DNA of 37,956 nucleotides from an uncultured Bacteroidales bacterium (GCA_946617165.1 CAMOJP010000009.1:1-37956); one strand, 5' to 3'; shown: positions 27,502 to 36,565, counted from the first letter of the stretch. Notes: generated from the sequence alone by a model not told the origin. Numbers and translations are program-made.

Positions 27502-29346
27502 TTATTCTACAGTAACTGATTTTGCTAAGTTGCGTGGTTGGTCCACATCGCAGCCCTTCACGACAGCAATATGATAAGCGAGAATCTGCAACGGAATGAC
27601 CGTCAGCAGTGGTGTGAGACATTCTTCGGTCTCCGGCACTGTGATGGCGAAATCTGCCATTTCACGCACCTGCTTATCTCCTTCTGTTACGACAGCGATA
27701 ACACGACCTTGGCGGGCTTTGATTTCCTGGATATTAGAAACAATCTTCTCGTATGTGCCGCAATGAGGTGCTACTACTACAACAGGCATCTGGTCTGTGA
27801 TAAGGGCAATAGGGCCATGTTTCATCTCGGCTGCCGGATAACCTTCGGCGTGTATGTAGCTGATTTCCTTCAGTTTAAGCGCTCCTTCCAGAGCAACAGG
27901 ATAATTATATCCACGGCCGAGATAGAGTGCGTTTTGGGTTTCGATAAATGTCTTTGCGAACTCCGCAATGGCATCGCTCTGCTCCAAGATATGTGCAATC
28001 TTTTGTGGGATGAGGTTCAGCTCGCTAATAATTCGCAAGTACTTGTCGTACCTGATAGCGCCTTTTGCATGTCCAATGCAGACAGCCAGCATCGTGAGTG
28101 CGGTTACCTGACCCGTGAACGCTTTGGTGGATGCAACGCCGATTTCCGGTCCTACGTGGGTATAACAACCGCTGTCCGAAACACGCGGAATAGATGCACC
28201 GATGACATTACAGATGGAGAAGATAAACGCTCCTTTAGACTTGGCGAGTTGGATGGCCGCGAGTGTGTCTGCCGTTTCACCCGATTGCGAGATGGCGATG
28301 ACAACGTCATCCTTGTTGATAACGGGCTTGCGGTAACGGAACTCGGACGAATACTCCACCTCAACGGGTATATGCGCGAACTCCTCAATGGCATATTTGG
28401 CGATGAGACCTGCGTGCCACGATGTGCCGCACGCGGTGATAATGATGCGCGGGGCCTTGAGAAAACGTTCTTTGTTATCAATGAAACCGGACAACGCGAT
28501 GTTGTTCATATCCACATTCACACGACCTCGCATCGAATCTGCCAAAGTGCGTGGTTGCTCAAAAATCTCCTTGAGCATGAAGTGCGGAAAACCGCCTTTC
28601 TCAAGCTGCGAAAGCGTCATCTCCAACTTCTTGATTTCCGGCGTTTTAGGCACATTGTGGATAGTGGTTATCTCAATGTCTTTGCCCAATTCAAGGCACA
28701 CAATCTCTTGGTCCTCAACATAAACGACCTGGTCGGTATATTCGACAATCGGTGTGGCATCGGAAGCAAGGAAAAACTCGTCTTTACCAATACCGATAAC
28801 CAGCGGACTTCCTTGTCTGGCGGCAATAATTCTGGTAGGGTTGTTGCGGTCCAAAACGGCGATAGCATATGCGCCAACAACCTGTTGCAGAGCAAGTTGC
28901 ACAGCCTTCTTTAGGTCTACGTTATCTGTGCGTTTTGTGTACTCTATGAGTTGGATAAGCACTTCCGTGTCTGTGTCCGACTTGAAGGTGTAACCATGCT
29001 GCATCAAACCTTTCTTGAGTACGATGTAGTTTTCAATAATACCGTTATGGATAATGGCGAGTTCCTCCGACTCGGAGTAATGCGGATGGGCATTGACTTG
29101 ATTGGGCTCTCCGTGAGTGGCCCAGCGAGTATGGGCAATGCCGATATAACCCGATGTATCCTTGTCGGCAACTGCTTGTTCAAGGTCGGCCACCTTACCT
29201 TTGGCCTTGTAAACATTGAGTTGGCCATGGTCATTGATAAGCGCAACGCCGGCGCTGTCATAACCGCGATATTCCAAACGGTGCAAGCCTTTAATCAAAA
29301 TCGGATAGGCTTTGCGTTTACCGATATATCCTACTATTCCACACAT
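27502..29346 (-). CDS. glmS: Glutamine-fructose-6-phosphate aminotransferase (isomerizing)
   Basis: MCGIVGYIGKRKA...HRLEYRGYDSAGVAL...HTRWATHGEPN...ISQSGETADTLAA...PRNLAKSVTVE. Confidence 0.97.
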   Translation of the reverse strand: MCGIVGYIGKRKAYPILIKGLHRLEYRGYDSAGVALINDHGQLNVYKAKGKVADLEQAVADKDTSGYIGIAHTRWATHGEPNQVNAHPHYSESEELAIIHNGIIENYIVLKKGLMQHGYTFKSDTDTEVLIQLIEYTKRTDNVDLKKAVQLALQQVVGAYAIAVLDRNNPTRIIAARQGSPLVIGIGKDEFFLASDATPIVEYTDQVVYVEDQEIVCLELGKDIEITTIHNVPKTPEIKKLEMTLSQLEKGGFPHFMLKEIFEQPRTLADSMRGRVNVDMNNIALSGFIDNKERFLKAPRIIITACGTSWHAGLIAKYAIEEFAHIPVEVEYSSEFRYRKPVINKDDVVIAISQSGETADTLAAIQLAKSKGAFIFSICNVIGASIPRVSDSGCYTHVGPEIGVASTKAFTGQVTALTMLAVCIGHAKGAIRYDKYLRIISELNLIPQKIAHILEQSDAIAEFAKTFIETQNALYLGRGYNYPVALEGALKLKEISYIHAEGYPAAEMKHGPIALITDQMPVVVVAPHCGTYEKIVSNIQEIKARQGRVIAVVTEGDKQVREMADFAITVPETEECLTPLLTVIPLQILAYHIAVVKGCDVDQPRNLAKSVTVE

Positions 29347-29363
29347 ATTGTATAAATTTGGCG

Positions 29364-29395
29364 CAAAATTACAAAGAATTTTCTAACTATGCAAG
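29364..29395 (-). promoter_or_regulatory. Promoter of glmS (CTTG-N20-TAATTTTG)
   Basis: Minus strand CTTG CATAGTTAGAAAATTCTTTG TAATTTTG; -33 part overlaps the dapL stop codon. Confidence 0.7.
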
Positions 29396-30550
29396 ATTTT
29401 TTATCCTTTTTAACGCTTCTTCGCAATCTTTACGGTCGGAGAAAGCGGAAAAACGTACATATCCTTCACCCGCCGGTCCAAATCCTACGCCCGGCGTACA
29501 TGCCACTTGGCATTGGTTAAGCAGATAGTCGAAGAATGTCCAAGAGTCCATGTTTTGTGGCGTTTTGCACCAAATATATGGTGCATTGATGCCGCCATAG
29601 ACCTGATAGCCAAGAGCTTGCAATCCGTTGCGAAGCAGTCTGGCTGTTTGTTTATAATAATTCACATTGGCTTGTGCCGCCTTTTTGCCTTGCGGCGTAT
29701 AGGTTGCTTCAGCCGCCCTTTGCGAGACATAAGCCGTTCCGTTATACTTGGTACACTGGCGTCTAAGCCACATGGCTTGAAGGCCGGTTTGTTTAGGCAC
29801 GATCGTATAACCGCAACGAACGGAAGTGAAACCGGCTGATTTGCTGTAACTGCGCACCTCAATAGCCACTTCCTTCGCGCCATCTATTTCATAGATACTA
29901 CGCGGGATGTCTGGGTCTTCTATATAGGCTTCGTAGGCTCCATCGTAGATAATGATACTATGATTTTGGTGGGCATAATCCACCCACCGTTGCAGCTGTT
30001 CGCGTGTCAGCACTGTTCCTGTAGGGTTGTTGGGATAACACAGGTAAATGATATCCGCTGGTTCCTTAGGTAAATCGGGCACGAAAGCATTGTCAGCCGA
30101 GCAAGGCAGGAAAGTGATGGTTCTTCCTGCCATGAGACTTGCATCCACATAGGCAGGATAAGACGGGTCGGGTATAGCCACGCGGTTATGTTGGTCAAAC
30201 AGTTCGCTCAGGTTGCCCAAGTCGCTTCCTGCACCATCGGAAACAAATACTTCATCCAAGTCTAGTTGGATGCCACGTGGGGCATAGTCGTTATCTATAA
30301 TGGCTTTGCGTAACCATGGATAGCCTTCCTCCAGACAGTAGCCGCGAAAGGTTTCTATATGCCCTAATTCCTCAACGGCTTGATGCATTGCGTCAATAAT
30401 AGGTGCGGGTAGAGGTAATGTGACATCGCCAACGCCTAAACGCAGAATGTGTGCCTGCGGATGCATTATTTGATATGTCTCAATGCGGTGCTGGACTTCT
30501 GAAAACAGATAGTTGTTCTGCAGATGTTGAAAAAAAAGGTTCGAGCGCAT
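29387..30550 (-). CDS. dapL: LL-diaminopimelate aminotransferase
   Basis: LRLGVGDVTLPLPAPIIDAMHQAVEEL...YPNNPTGTVLTREQL...SYSKSAGFTSVRCGYT (PLP lysine region). Start at internal ATG (MRSNLFFQHLQ). Confidence 0.93.
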   Translation of the reverse strand: MRSNLFFQHLQNNYLFSEVQHRIETYQIMHPQAHILRLGVGDVTLPLPAPIIDAMHQAVEELGHIETFRGYCLEEGYPWLRKAIIDNDYAPRGIQLDLDEVFVSDGAGSDLGNLSELFDQHNRVAIPDPSYPAYVDASLMAGRTITFLPCSADNAFVPDLPKEPADIIYLCYPNNPTGTVLTREQLQRWVDYAHQNHSIIIYDGAYEAYIEDPDIPRSIYEIDGAKEVAIEVRSYSKSAGFTSVRCGYTIVPKQTGLQAMWLRRQCTKYNGTAYVSQRAAEATYTPQGKKAAQANVNYYKQTARLLRNGLQALGYQVYGGINAPYIWCKTPQNMDSWTFFDYLLNQCQVACTPGVGFGPAGEGYVRFSAFSDRKDCEEALKRIKNLA

Positions 30551-30552
30551 AA

Positions 30553-31317
30553 TTATTCCTCCCAATTATAAGTGCCTCTGAAGACCTCTGTTGCGGTTCC
30601 TGTGAGGTATAGGATACCTTTTTTGTCGCGTTGCACATCCAAATCGCCGCCGCGCAGGTGAACGGTTACATGGTTGTCAGTCAGTCCTTTATCCATGGCT
30701 GCTGCAGCAGAAGCGCATGCGCCGGTTCCGCATGCCATGGTTTCGCCAGTTCCACGTTCGCACACGCGCACCTTTATCTCATGACGATTGAGGACATATA
30801 CGCACTCTATATTTGCTTTTCTACGTAGTTCTGCCCATTGAGAACCGATTTGTAGTTCTTCAAACTTTGAATCGAACTGGTCCGTTGTATCTACTATGAA
30901 CACTTCATGGGGATTGCCTGTGCTTATGCCTATTTCGACAGTCACTTGTTCGACTTTATTTTGTGTATTCGTTTGTAGAGTCAAGCGCTTTACCCCTGCG
31001 AGTGTTTCCAAGGTTATGTTTCTGCCACAAAGTCCCTGTTCGTATGCATATTTAGCTATGCATCGTGACGCATTTCCGCACATCTCAGCTTCGCTTCCGT
31101 CAGCATTAAACATGCGCATGCGTAGGTCTGCACAAGTGCTTGGCAGAATGAGAACCAGTCCGTCTGAGCCTACGCCCCAATGTCTATCGCTCATTCGGCG
31201 AGCCAACACGGATGGGTTTATATTGGCTATGATATCGGCAGTCTCTTTCCGGGTGGCGTCTATGTACACATAGTCGTTACCCAAACCATGCATTTTGATA
31301 AACGGAATAGTCTTCAT
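30553..31317 (-). CDS. dapF: Diaminopimelate epimerase
   Basis: IPFIKMHGLGNDYVYID...MRMFNADGSEAEMCGNASRCIAKY...RGTGETMACGTGACASAAA. Confidence 0.96.
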   Translation of the reverse strand: MKTIPFIKMHGLGNDYVYIDATRKETADIIANINPSVLARRMSDRHWGVGSDGLVLILPSTCADLRMRMFNADGSEAEMCGNASRCIAKYAYEQGLCGRNITLETLAGVKRLTLQTNTQNKVEQVTVEIGISTGNPHEVFIVDTTDQFDSKFEELQIGSQWAELRRKANIECVYVLNRHEIKVRVCERGTGETMACGTGACASAAAAMDKGLTDNHVTVHLRGGDLDVQRDKKGILYLTGTATEVFRGTYNWEE

Positions 31318-31318
31318 T

Positions 31319-33508
31319 TTAATGGATGAACATCAATTCACGATATTTAGGCAGCGTCCACAACTCGTCATCAACAATCATTTCCAGGTCATCTACGTGT
31401 TCGCGGATTGCGGCCATAACTGGCAGGACATGGTCGTGATAAGCAATGGCTTTGTCGCGTTCTGTCGGACTCTCATGGTTGGCTTTGTGTCGTGCTGTAG
31501 TCATTTTTTCCACCTTCTCGATGATGGCTGCGGCATGATGTTCGATGCGGCGAATGATGGAGTAGTCTTGCTCATTGAGGCTGCGCACTTCGTCTTCTGC
31601 AAAGACTTGTTTGACAGCCAGAACGTTCTGCAGGAGCATGGTTTGATAGCGTTTAGCGGCAGGCAGAATATGGTTGATAACGAGATCACCAAGCACGCGG
31701 CTTTCTATTTGTAACTTCTTTGAATAGGTCTCCCACTTTACTTCGCAGCGGCTCTGTAGTTCCGCTTCAGTAAGAACTTCCGTTGTCTTGAACATGTTGA
31801 TGACGTCGGGATTGAGGTAACGGTCGAAGATGAGTGGTACACTTGTTTCGCAATCCAGGCCGCGTTTAGCAGCTTCGGTTTTCCATTCATCAGAATACCC
31901 GTTTCCATCAAAACGTATCGGTTTGGAGGTGACGATATATGATTTAATGACTTTGAACAACGCGCGCTCTTTTGGTTCGCCCTTTTCGATGAGTTTATCC
32001 ACTTCTGCTTTGAATTGGAACAATTGGTTTGCAACGGCAGCATTCAGTGCCAACATCGCAGCGCCGCAGTTAGCCGAAGAACCTACGGCGCGGAACTCAA
32101 AGCGGTTGCCGGTGAAGGCAAATGGTGAAGTACGGTTTCGGTCGGTATTGTCCAACAGAATCTCCGGAATATTGGCAACACCAAGTTTCATTTCCTTCTT
32201 GGCATTGATGATAATACCTTTTTCGGCAGAAGCATGCTCTAATTTATCCAGGACTTCGCTTATCTGTTTGCCGAGGAAGACCGAGATAATTGCAGGAGGA
32301 GCTTCATTTGCGCCGAGACGATGTTCATTCGTAGCGCTGGCAATGGATGCTTTCAGTAGACCGTTATACTTATATACTGCCATCAGTACATTGACGAGGA
32401 AAGTAACGAACTGTAGGTTTTGATATGGGTTTTTACCCGGAGCAAGCAAATTAATGCCTGTATTGGTCTGCATCGACCAGTTACAATGTTTACCGCTACC
32501 GTTAACGCCTGCAAATGGTTTCTCATGCAGCAGTACGCGGAAGTGATGCTTACGCGCAACGCGTTCCATAATAGACATGATGAGCAGGTTATGGTCATTG
32601 GCTAAGTTCACATCCTCAAAGATGGGAGCCATCTCAAACTGGTTAGGTGCCACCTCATTATGGCGAGTGCGAATAGGAATTCCTGCGCGCAACGCATCAA
32701 ACTCCAAATCCATCATAAAATTGCGCACGCGCTCAGGGATAGCACCGAAATAATGGTCCTCAAGCTGTTGGTTTTTGGCTGACAGATGTCCCATCAAAGT
32801 GCGTCCGGTCAGTAACAAGTCAGGCCGTGCGTCATATAGCGCTTCGTCCACAAGGAAATATTCCTGTTCCCAACCTAGATTGGCGTGCACGTGGCGGACT
32901 TGCTTATCGAAGAACTGACACACTTCGCGTGCAGCTTTACATAGTGCAGCCGTCGAGCGAATAAGTGGCGTTTTGTAGTCCAACGCTTCGCCTGTGTATG
33001 CCACAAATACAGTTGGAATACAGAGCGTGTCGCTGATGAGAAAAACGGGTGACGATGGATCCCAAGCTGAATAACCTCTTGCTTCAAAGGTGTTGCGGAT
33101 ACCTCCTGAAGGGAAAGATGAGGCATCCGGTTCCTGTTGATAGAGCGCGTCACCAGTAAATTCTTCCATCAGCAATCCGTCTTTGTTCAGCGTAAAGAAA
33201 GCATCGTGCTTCTCCGCCGTACCGCCCGTCAATGGCTGAAACCAGTGCGTGTAATGTGTTGCGCCATGATCCATGGCCCATTTGCGCATGCCAATAGCTA
33301 CTGTATTGGCGATGTCACGGTGTATAGTACGACCGTTATCTATGTCGTCAAATAACTGGCTAAGTACATCCTCCGCGATATACTCTTTCATTCGTTCGCG
33401 GGTAAAAACATCCGCGGCGAAATAATCTTTCACTTTTCCTTCCGGTTTAGAAGGAACTACCGGCAAATGCGATGTTGCCTTGTTTAATGCTTCGAAACGA
33501 TTGTTCAT
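31319..33508 (-). CDS. glnN: Glutamine synthetase type III
   Basis: 729 aa; MRKWAMDHGATHYTHWFQPLTGGTAEKHDAFF; NGSGKHCNWSMQTNTGINLLAPG; RNRTSPFAFTGNRFEFRAVGSS. Confidence 0.96.
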   Translation of the reverse strand: MNNRFEALNKATSHLPVVPSKPEGKVKDYFAADVFTRERMKEYIAEDVLSQLFDDIDNGRTIHRDIANTVAIGMRKWAMDHGATHYTHWFQPLTGGTAEKHDAFFTLNKDGLLMEEFTGDALYQQEPDASSFPSGGIRNTFEARGYSAWDPSSPVFLISDTLCIPTVFVAYTGEALDYKTPLIRSTAALCKAAREVCQFFDKQVRHVHANLGWEQEYFLVDEALYDARPDLLLTGRTLMGHLSAKNQQLEDHYFGAIPERVRNFMMDLEFDALRAGIPIRTRHNEVAPNQFEMAPIFEDVNLANDHNLLIMSIMERVARKHHFRVLLHEKPFAGVNGSGKHCNWSMQTNTGINLLAPGKNPYQNLQFVTFLVNVLMAVYKYNGLLKASIASATNEHRLGANEAPPAIISVFLGKQISEVLDKLEHASAEKGIIINAKKEMKLGVANIPEILLDNTDRNRTSPFAFTGNRFEFRAVGSSANCGAAMLALNAAVANQLFQFKAEVDKLIEKGEPKERALFKVIKSYIVTSKPIRFDGNGYSDEWKTEAAKRGLDCETSVPLIFDRYLNPDVINMFKTTEVLTEAELQSRCEVKWETYSKKLQIESRVLGDLVINHILPAAKRYQTMLLQNVLAVKQVFAEDEVRSLNEQDYSIIRRIEHHAAAIIEKVEKMTTARHKANHESPTERDKAIAYHDHVLPVMAAIREHVDDLEMIVDDELWTLPKYRELMFIH

Positions 33509-33596
33509 GTGCTTTTTAATCTAATAAATTCATATTTTTAGCGTCAAAACGACGCGATTTTTCGATTTTAATCGGATTAAATTTTATTTTCGACCG

Positions 33597-33628
33597 CAAA
33601 AGTACAATAAAATATTGAAACGACCAAA
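33597..33628 (-). promoter_or_regulatory. Promoter of glnN (TTTG-N20-TACTTTTG)
   Basis: Minus strand TTTG GTCGTTTCAATATTTTATTG TACTTTTG. Confidence 0.75.
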
Positions 33629-33663
33629 TAAATTTGCTAAAAAGTACAAAAAAATATATTTTG

Positions 33664-33729
33664 GCGTAGTATTAGCGTATCTTGGGCGTATGTTATGCGT
33701 ATCCTTAGCCTATTCTTTGCTGATTTTGA
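33664..33729. repeat. Six-unit 11-bp tandem repeat (consensus ~GCGTATnTTan, degenerating at one end)
   Basis: GCGTAGTATTA GCGTATCTTGG GCGTATGTTAT GCGTATCCTTA GCCTATTCTTT GCTGATTTTGA. Confidence 0.8.
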
Positions 33730-33766
33730 CGATTTTTGCTAGAAAATGCATTTTTTTATAAAAAAA

Positions 33767-33798
33767 TTTGTGTATTCCAAATAAAAGCAGTACTTTTG
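33767..33798 (+). promoter_or_regulatory. Promoter of rpsF operon (TTTG-N20-TACTTTTG)
   Basis: TTTG TGTATTCCAAATAAAAGCAG TACTTTTG. Confidence 0.8.
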
Positions 33799-33807
33799 CG
33801 CGCTTTT

Positions 33808-33843
33808 TGTCGAGCGGTTCGACACCCATTAAGCCGTTCGGGT
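33808..33843 (+). promoter_or_regulatory. Possible S6:S18-responsive mRNA leader structure
   Basis: TGTCGA-gcggt-TCGACA hairpin followed by ACCC-attaagCCGttc-GGGT in the rpsF 5' UTR; CCG in loop. Confidence 0.4.
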
Positions 33844-33883
33844 CAAGAAGCATAGTACAAATTAATTAAAAAACAAATTATTT

Positions 33884-34246
33884 ATGTTAAATCATTACGA
33901 AGCCGCTTTCGTTCTTACTCCCGTTTTGTCTGAGCCACAGATGAAGGAAGCGGTAGCAAAATTCGAGAAACTTCTCACAGAGAATGGCGGCACCATTCTT
34001 GGTCACGAGGAGTGGGGTCTGCGCAAACTCGCATATCCTATCCAAGGCAAGACTACGGGATTCTATGCTTTGCTTCAATTTGATGTAGAACCTGCTGTTA
34101 TCGCAACGCTCGAAACTGCATTCCGCCGTGACGAACGCATTCTGCGTTTCCTCACTACTCGTCTCGACAAGTATGCTTACGAGTATTCAGAAAAACGCCG
34201 CCACAACAAAACGGCTAGTGTTGAACCTAAAGTAGAGGAGGCTTAA
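33884..34246 (+). CDS. rpsF: 30S ribosomal protein S6
   Basis: [19 protein letters not shown]...[27 protein letters not shown]. Confidence 0.97.
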   Translation: MLNHYEAAFVLTPVLSEPQMKEAVAKFEKLLTENGGTILGHEEWGLRKLAYPIQGKTTGFYALLQFDVEPAVIATLETAFRRDERILRFLTTRLDKYAYEYSEKRRHNKTASVEPKVEEA

Positions 34247-34248
34247 TC

Positions 34249-34512
34249 ATGGCACAAGAAGAAGTTCGCTACCTGACTCCACAACAGAATCAGGACAAAA
34301 AGAAAAAGTACTGCCGTTTCAAAAAAAGCGGTATCAAGTACATCGACTACAAGGATCCAGAGTTCCTTAAAAAGTTCCTCAACGAGCAAGGTAAAATCCT
34401 GCCTCGTCGTATCACCGGCACTTCGTTGAAATTCCAACGCAAAGTCGCTCAGGCTGTAAAAAAAGCACGTCACTTGGCTCTGCTGCCTTACGTAACCGAT
34501 ATGATGAAATAA
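34249..34512 (+). CDS. rpsR: 30S ribosomal protein S18
   Basis: [65 protein letters not shown]. Confidence 0.97.
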   Translation: MAQEEVRYLTPQQNQDKKKKYCRFKKSGIKYIDYKDPEFLKKFLNEQGKILPRRITGTSLKFQRKVAQAVKKARHLALLPYVTDMMK

Positions 34513-34540
34513 TGTGTAACCCCTAAAAACGAAAACTATT

Positions 34541-34981
34541 ATGCAAGTCATTTTGGTACAAGACGTAGCTAACTTAGGCTACAAAAACGATATCGTCAAA
34601 GTTAAGGAAGGGTACGGACGTAACTACCTCATCCCTAACAAACTGGCTGTCATCGCCAACGAAAGCAATGTAAAACAACTCAACGAGAACCTCAAACAAC
34701 AGGCTAAAAAACTCGCACAACAACTCGCAGACGCACAACAACTCGCAGAGAAACTCGCTGCTACTGTTATCAACGTCGCTGTGAAAGCTAACGAGGACGG
34801 AAAAATCTTCGGTACCGTTACTACTGCGCAAATCGCTGAAGCACTCAGCGCACAAGGATTTGACATCGACCGCAAGATTATATCTATCGAACCTGTTAAA
34901 GAACTCGGTGAGGCTGTCGCTACTGCACGCCTGCACAGAGAGGTTAAAGCTGAAATAAAACTCAACGTAGTTGCTGAATAA
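34541..34981 (+). CDS. rplI: 50S ribosomal protein L9
   Basis: MQVILVQDVANLGYKNDIVKVKEGYGRNYLIPNKLAV. Confidence 0.97.
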   Translation: MQVILVQDVANLGYKNDIVKVKEGYGRNYLIPNKLAVIANESNVKQLNENLKQQAKKLAQQLADAQQLAEKLAATVINVAVKANEDGKIFGTVTTAQIAEALSAQGFDIDRKIISIEPVKELGEAVATARLHREVKAEIKLNVVAE

Positions 34982-34999
34982 TTAAAAACAATTGAAATT

Positions 35000-35254
35000 A
35001 TGAAACAAGGAATTCATCCGGATAACTACCGCGTTGTAGTTTTCAAAGACATGTCGGACGGCACACAATTCTTCAGCCGTTCTACAGCTGCTACTAAAGA
35101 CACCATCGAGATAGATGGACAACAATATCCGCTCATCAAACTCGAAATATCTAACACCAGCCACCCATTCTATACAGGTAAATCCAAACTCGTGGATACT
35201 GCTGGTCGTGTAGATAAATTCATGTCTCGTTACGGCGATCGTAAAAAGAAATAA
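35000..35254 (+). CDS. rpmE2: 50S ribosomal protein L31 type B
   Basis: [30 protein letters not shown]...[37 protein letters not shown]. Confidence 0.96.
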   Translation: MKQGIHPDNYRVVVFKDMSDGTQFFSRSTAATKDTIEIDGQQYPLIKLEISNTSHPFYTGKSKLVDTAGRVDKFMSRYGDRKKK

Positions 35255-35290
35255 TCACAACGATTACTTCACAATTTACGTATCTATAAC

Positions 35291-35320
35291 AAAAAGAGTC
35301 CGGCTCACCGGACTCTTTTT
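35291..35320. terminator. Bidirectional intrinsic terminator between convergent rpmE2 and DUF486 gene
   Basis: AAAAAGAGTCCGG-CTCA-CCGGACTCTTTTT: perfect 13-bp stem. Confidence 0.93.
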
Positions 35321-35321
35321 C

Positions 35322-35356
35322 TATAACCTATAACCTTTAATCTTTAATCTTTCACC
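35322..35356. repeat. Degenerate heptanucleotide array (5 units)
   Basis: TATAACC TATAACC TTTAATC TTTAATC TTTCACC. Confidence 0.8.
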
Positions 35357-35726
35357 CTTTAAATCCAAATACGAAATACACTGCTGCCACTAAACATAGT
35401 GCCGCAACAATATGATTCCACTTCAGTTGCATATGAAAGGCTATCATCGAAAAGGCAATAAACACGATAAGCGTTATCACTTCCTGAATCACCTTCAACT
35501 GCATTATATTGAACGGACCGCCGGTGCCTTCAAAACCGATACGGTTTGCCGGCACTTGTAAGCAATACTCGAAAAAAGCAATGCCCCACGAAAAGGCGAT
35601 AACGGCTATAATAGGCCATTTCTGAAACCATGAATACTCTGCCATCTTAAGATGTGCATACCACGCCAGCGTCATAAATATATTGGACGCTATCAATAAT
35701 CCTACTGTCTGTAATGCTTGTATCAT
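35352..35726 (-). CDS. DUF486/DMT-family membrane protein
   Basis: MIQALQTVGLLIASNIFMTLAWYAHLK...FFEYCLQVPANRIGFEGTGGPFNIMQLKVIQEVITLIVF. The track's N-terminal MVIGERLKD is encoded by a heptad repeat, so the internal ATG is preferred. Confidence 0.88.
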   Translation of the reverse strand: MIQALQTVGLLIASNIFMTLAWYAHLKMAEYSWFQKWPIIAVIAFSWGIAFFEYCLQVPANRIGFEGTGGPFNIMQLKVIQEVITLIVFIAFSMIAFHMQLKWNHIVAALCLVAAVYFVFGFKG

Positions 35727-35730
35727 ATCC

Positions 35731-35774
35731 TTTAACCTTTCACCTATAACCATTTCTCCTATAACCCTTTAACC
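35731..35774. repeat. Second degenerate heptanucleotide array
   Basis: TTTAACC TTTCACC TATAACC ATTTCTC CTATAACC CTTTAACC. Confidence 0.75.
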
Positions 35775-36520
35775 GGCAAGTACTCCCGCTTGATATTTTC
35801 CATTGCTGCCCACATGCTGTCTCGTACGTCCGAGTTCAGTTCCGAGAGCATACCTATTATATTTTTCGTGCGCGCACGCGATGACTCATGTTCGTAGGGA
35901 CATAACTTCACTTGTTTCCGGTAGCCCGCCAACTCAGCATAACGGCGTATCATCGCTTCGTCGCATAAACATAAAGGACGTATAATACGTAGGGGCATCT
36001 TATCCAACTGAAGCATCGGAGGCATTGTAGAGATATTACCGCCATATACCATATTCATCAGTAATGTCTCTAAGATGTCGTCACGATGATGTCCTAACGC
36101 AATCTTGTTGCAATTCAGGTCGCGCGCAGTATCAAATAGCGCTTTGCGGCGATACCACGAACATAGAAAACAATGGTTCTTGTTGCGATGGCTCGCAGGC
36201 TGCTCGTCGTAGCGCGTCGTCTTATGGATAAACGGCACTCCAAATTCCGAGCAATAAGACCGCATGTACTCCACGTCCGTTAGGTAACCGATATTATCTA
36301 CAGACACATAGACAGCCGTTACCCGGATAGACGGCTTGTAGATCTTGGCTTGGCGACCTAATAACTCGGTCAGCAGCAACGAGTCTTTGCCGCCGCTCAA
36401 TCCTATGAGTACGTGGTCACCATCTTCCAACAGACCGTAATTGGCACACGCCATATGGAAACGACGGTTCAATCGCCCGCGTGCTTTATCCAGTGCTATC
36501 TCTTCTGCTGTTCGTTTCAT
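35759..36520 (-). CDS. TtcA-family PP-loop ATPase/tRNA thiolation-like protein
   Basis: VLIGLSGGKDSLLLTELL (SGGXDS), CFLC, ALGHHRDDILETLLMN. Confidence 0.88.
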   Translation of the reverse strand: MKRTAEEIALDKARGRLNRRFHMACANYGLLEDGDHVLIGLSGGKDSLLLTELLGRQAKIYKPSIRVTAVYVSVDNIGYLTDVEYMRSYCSEFGVPFIHKTTRYDEQPASHRNKNHCFLCSWYRRKALFDTARDLNCNKIALGHHRDDILETLLMNMVYGGNISTMPPMLQLDKMPLRIIRPLCLCDEAMIRRYAELAGYRKQVKLCPYEHESSRARTKNIIGMLSELNSDVRDSMWAAMENIKREYLPVKGL

Positions 36521-36528
36521 TCCGAGTG

Positions 36529-36560
36529 CAAAAGTACTGCTTTTATCTTAAATGTGCAAG
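36529..36560 (-). promoter_or_regulatory. Promoter of the TtcA-like gene (CTTG-N20-TACTTTTG)
   Basis: Minus strand CTTG CACATTTAAGATAAAAGCAG TACTTTTG, 8 nt before the ATG. Confidence 0.75.
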
Positions 36561-36565
36561 AAAAA

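Noticed and set aside
27538-28914. 458-aa plus-strand ORF antisense to glmS
   Set aside because: Lies wholly within the unambiguous glmS CDS; composition is cysteine/histidine-rich with no recognisable family; most likely a codon-usage artefact.
31830-32423. 197-aa plus-strand ORF inside glnN
   Set aside because: Antisense to highly conserved GSIII; no family similarity recognised.
34715-34750. 18-bp near-perfect tandem duplication in rplI (GCACAACAACTCGCAGAC/GCACAACAACTCGCAGAG)
   Set aside because: Encodes AQQLAD-AQQLAE in the normal L9 linker helix; overall L9 length is ordinary, so likely low-complexity helix coding rather than an insertion.
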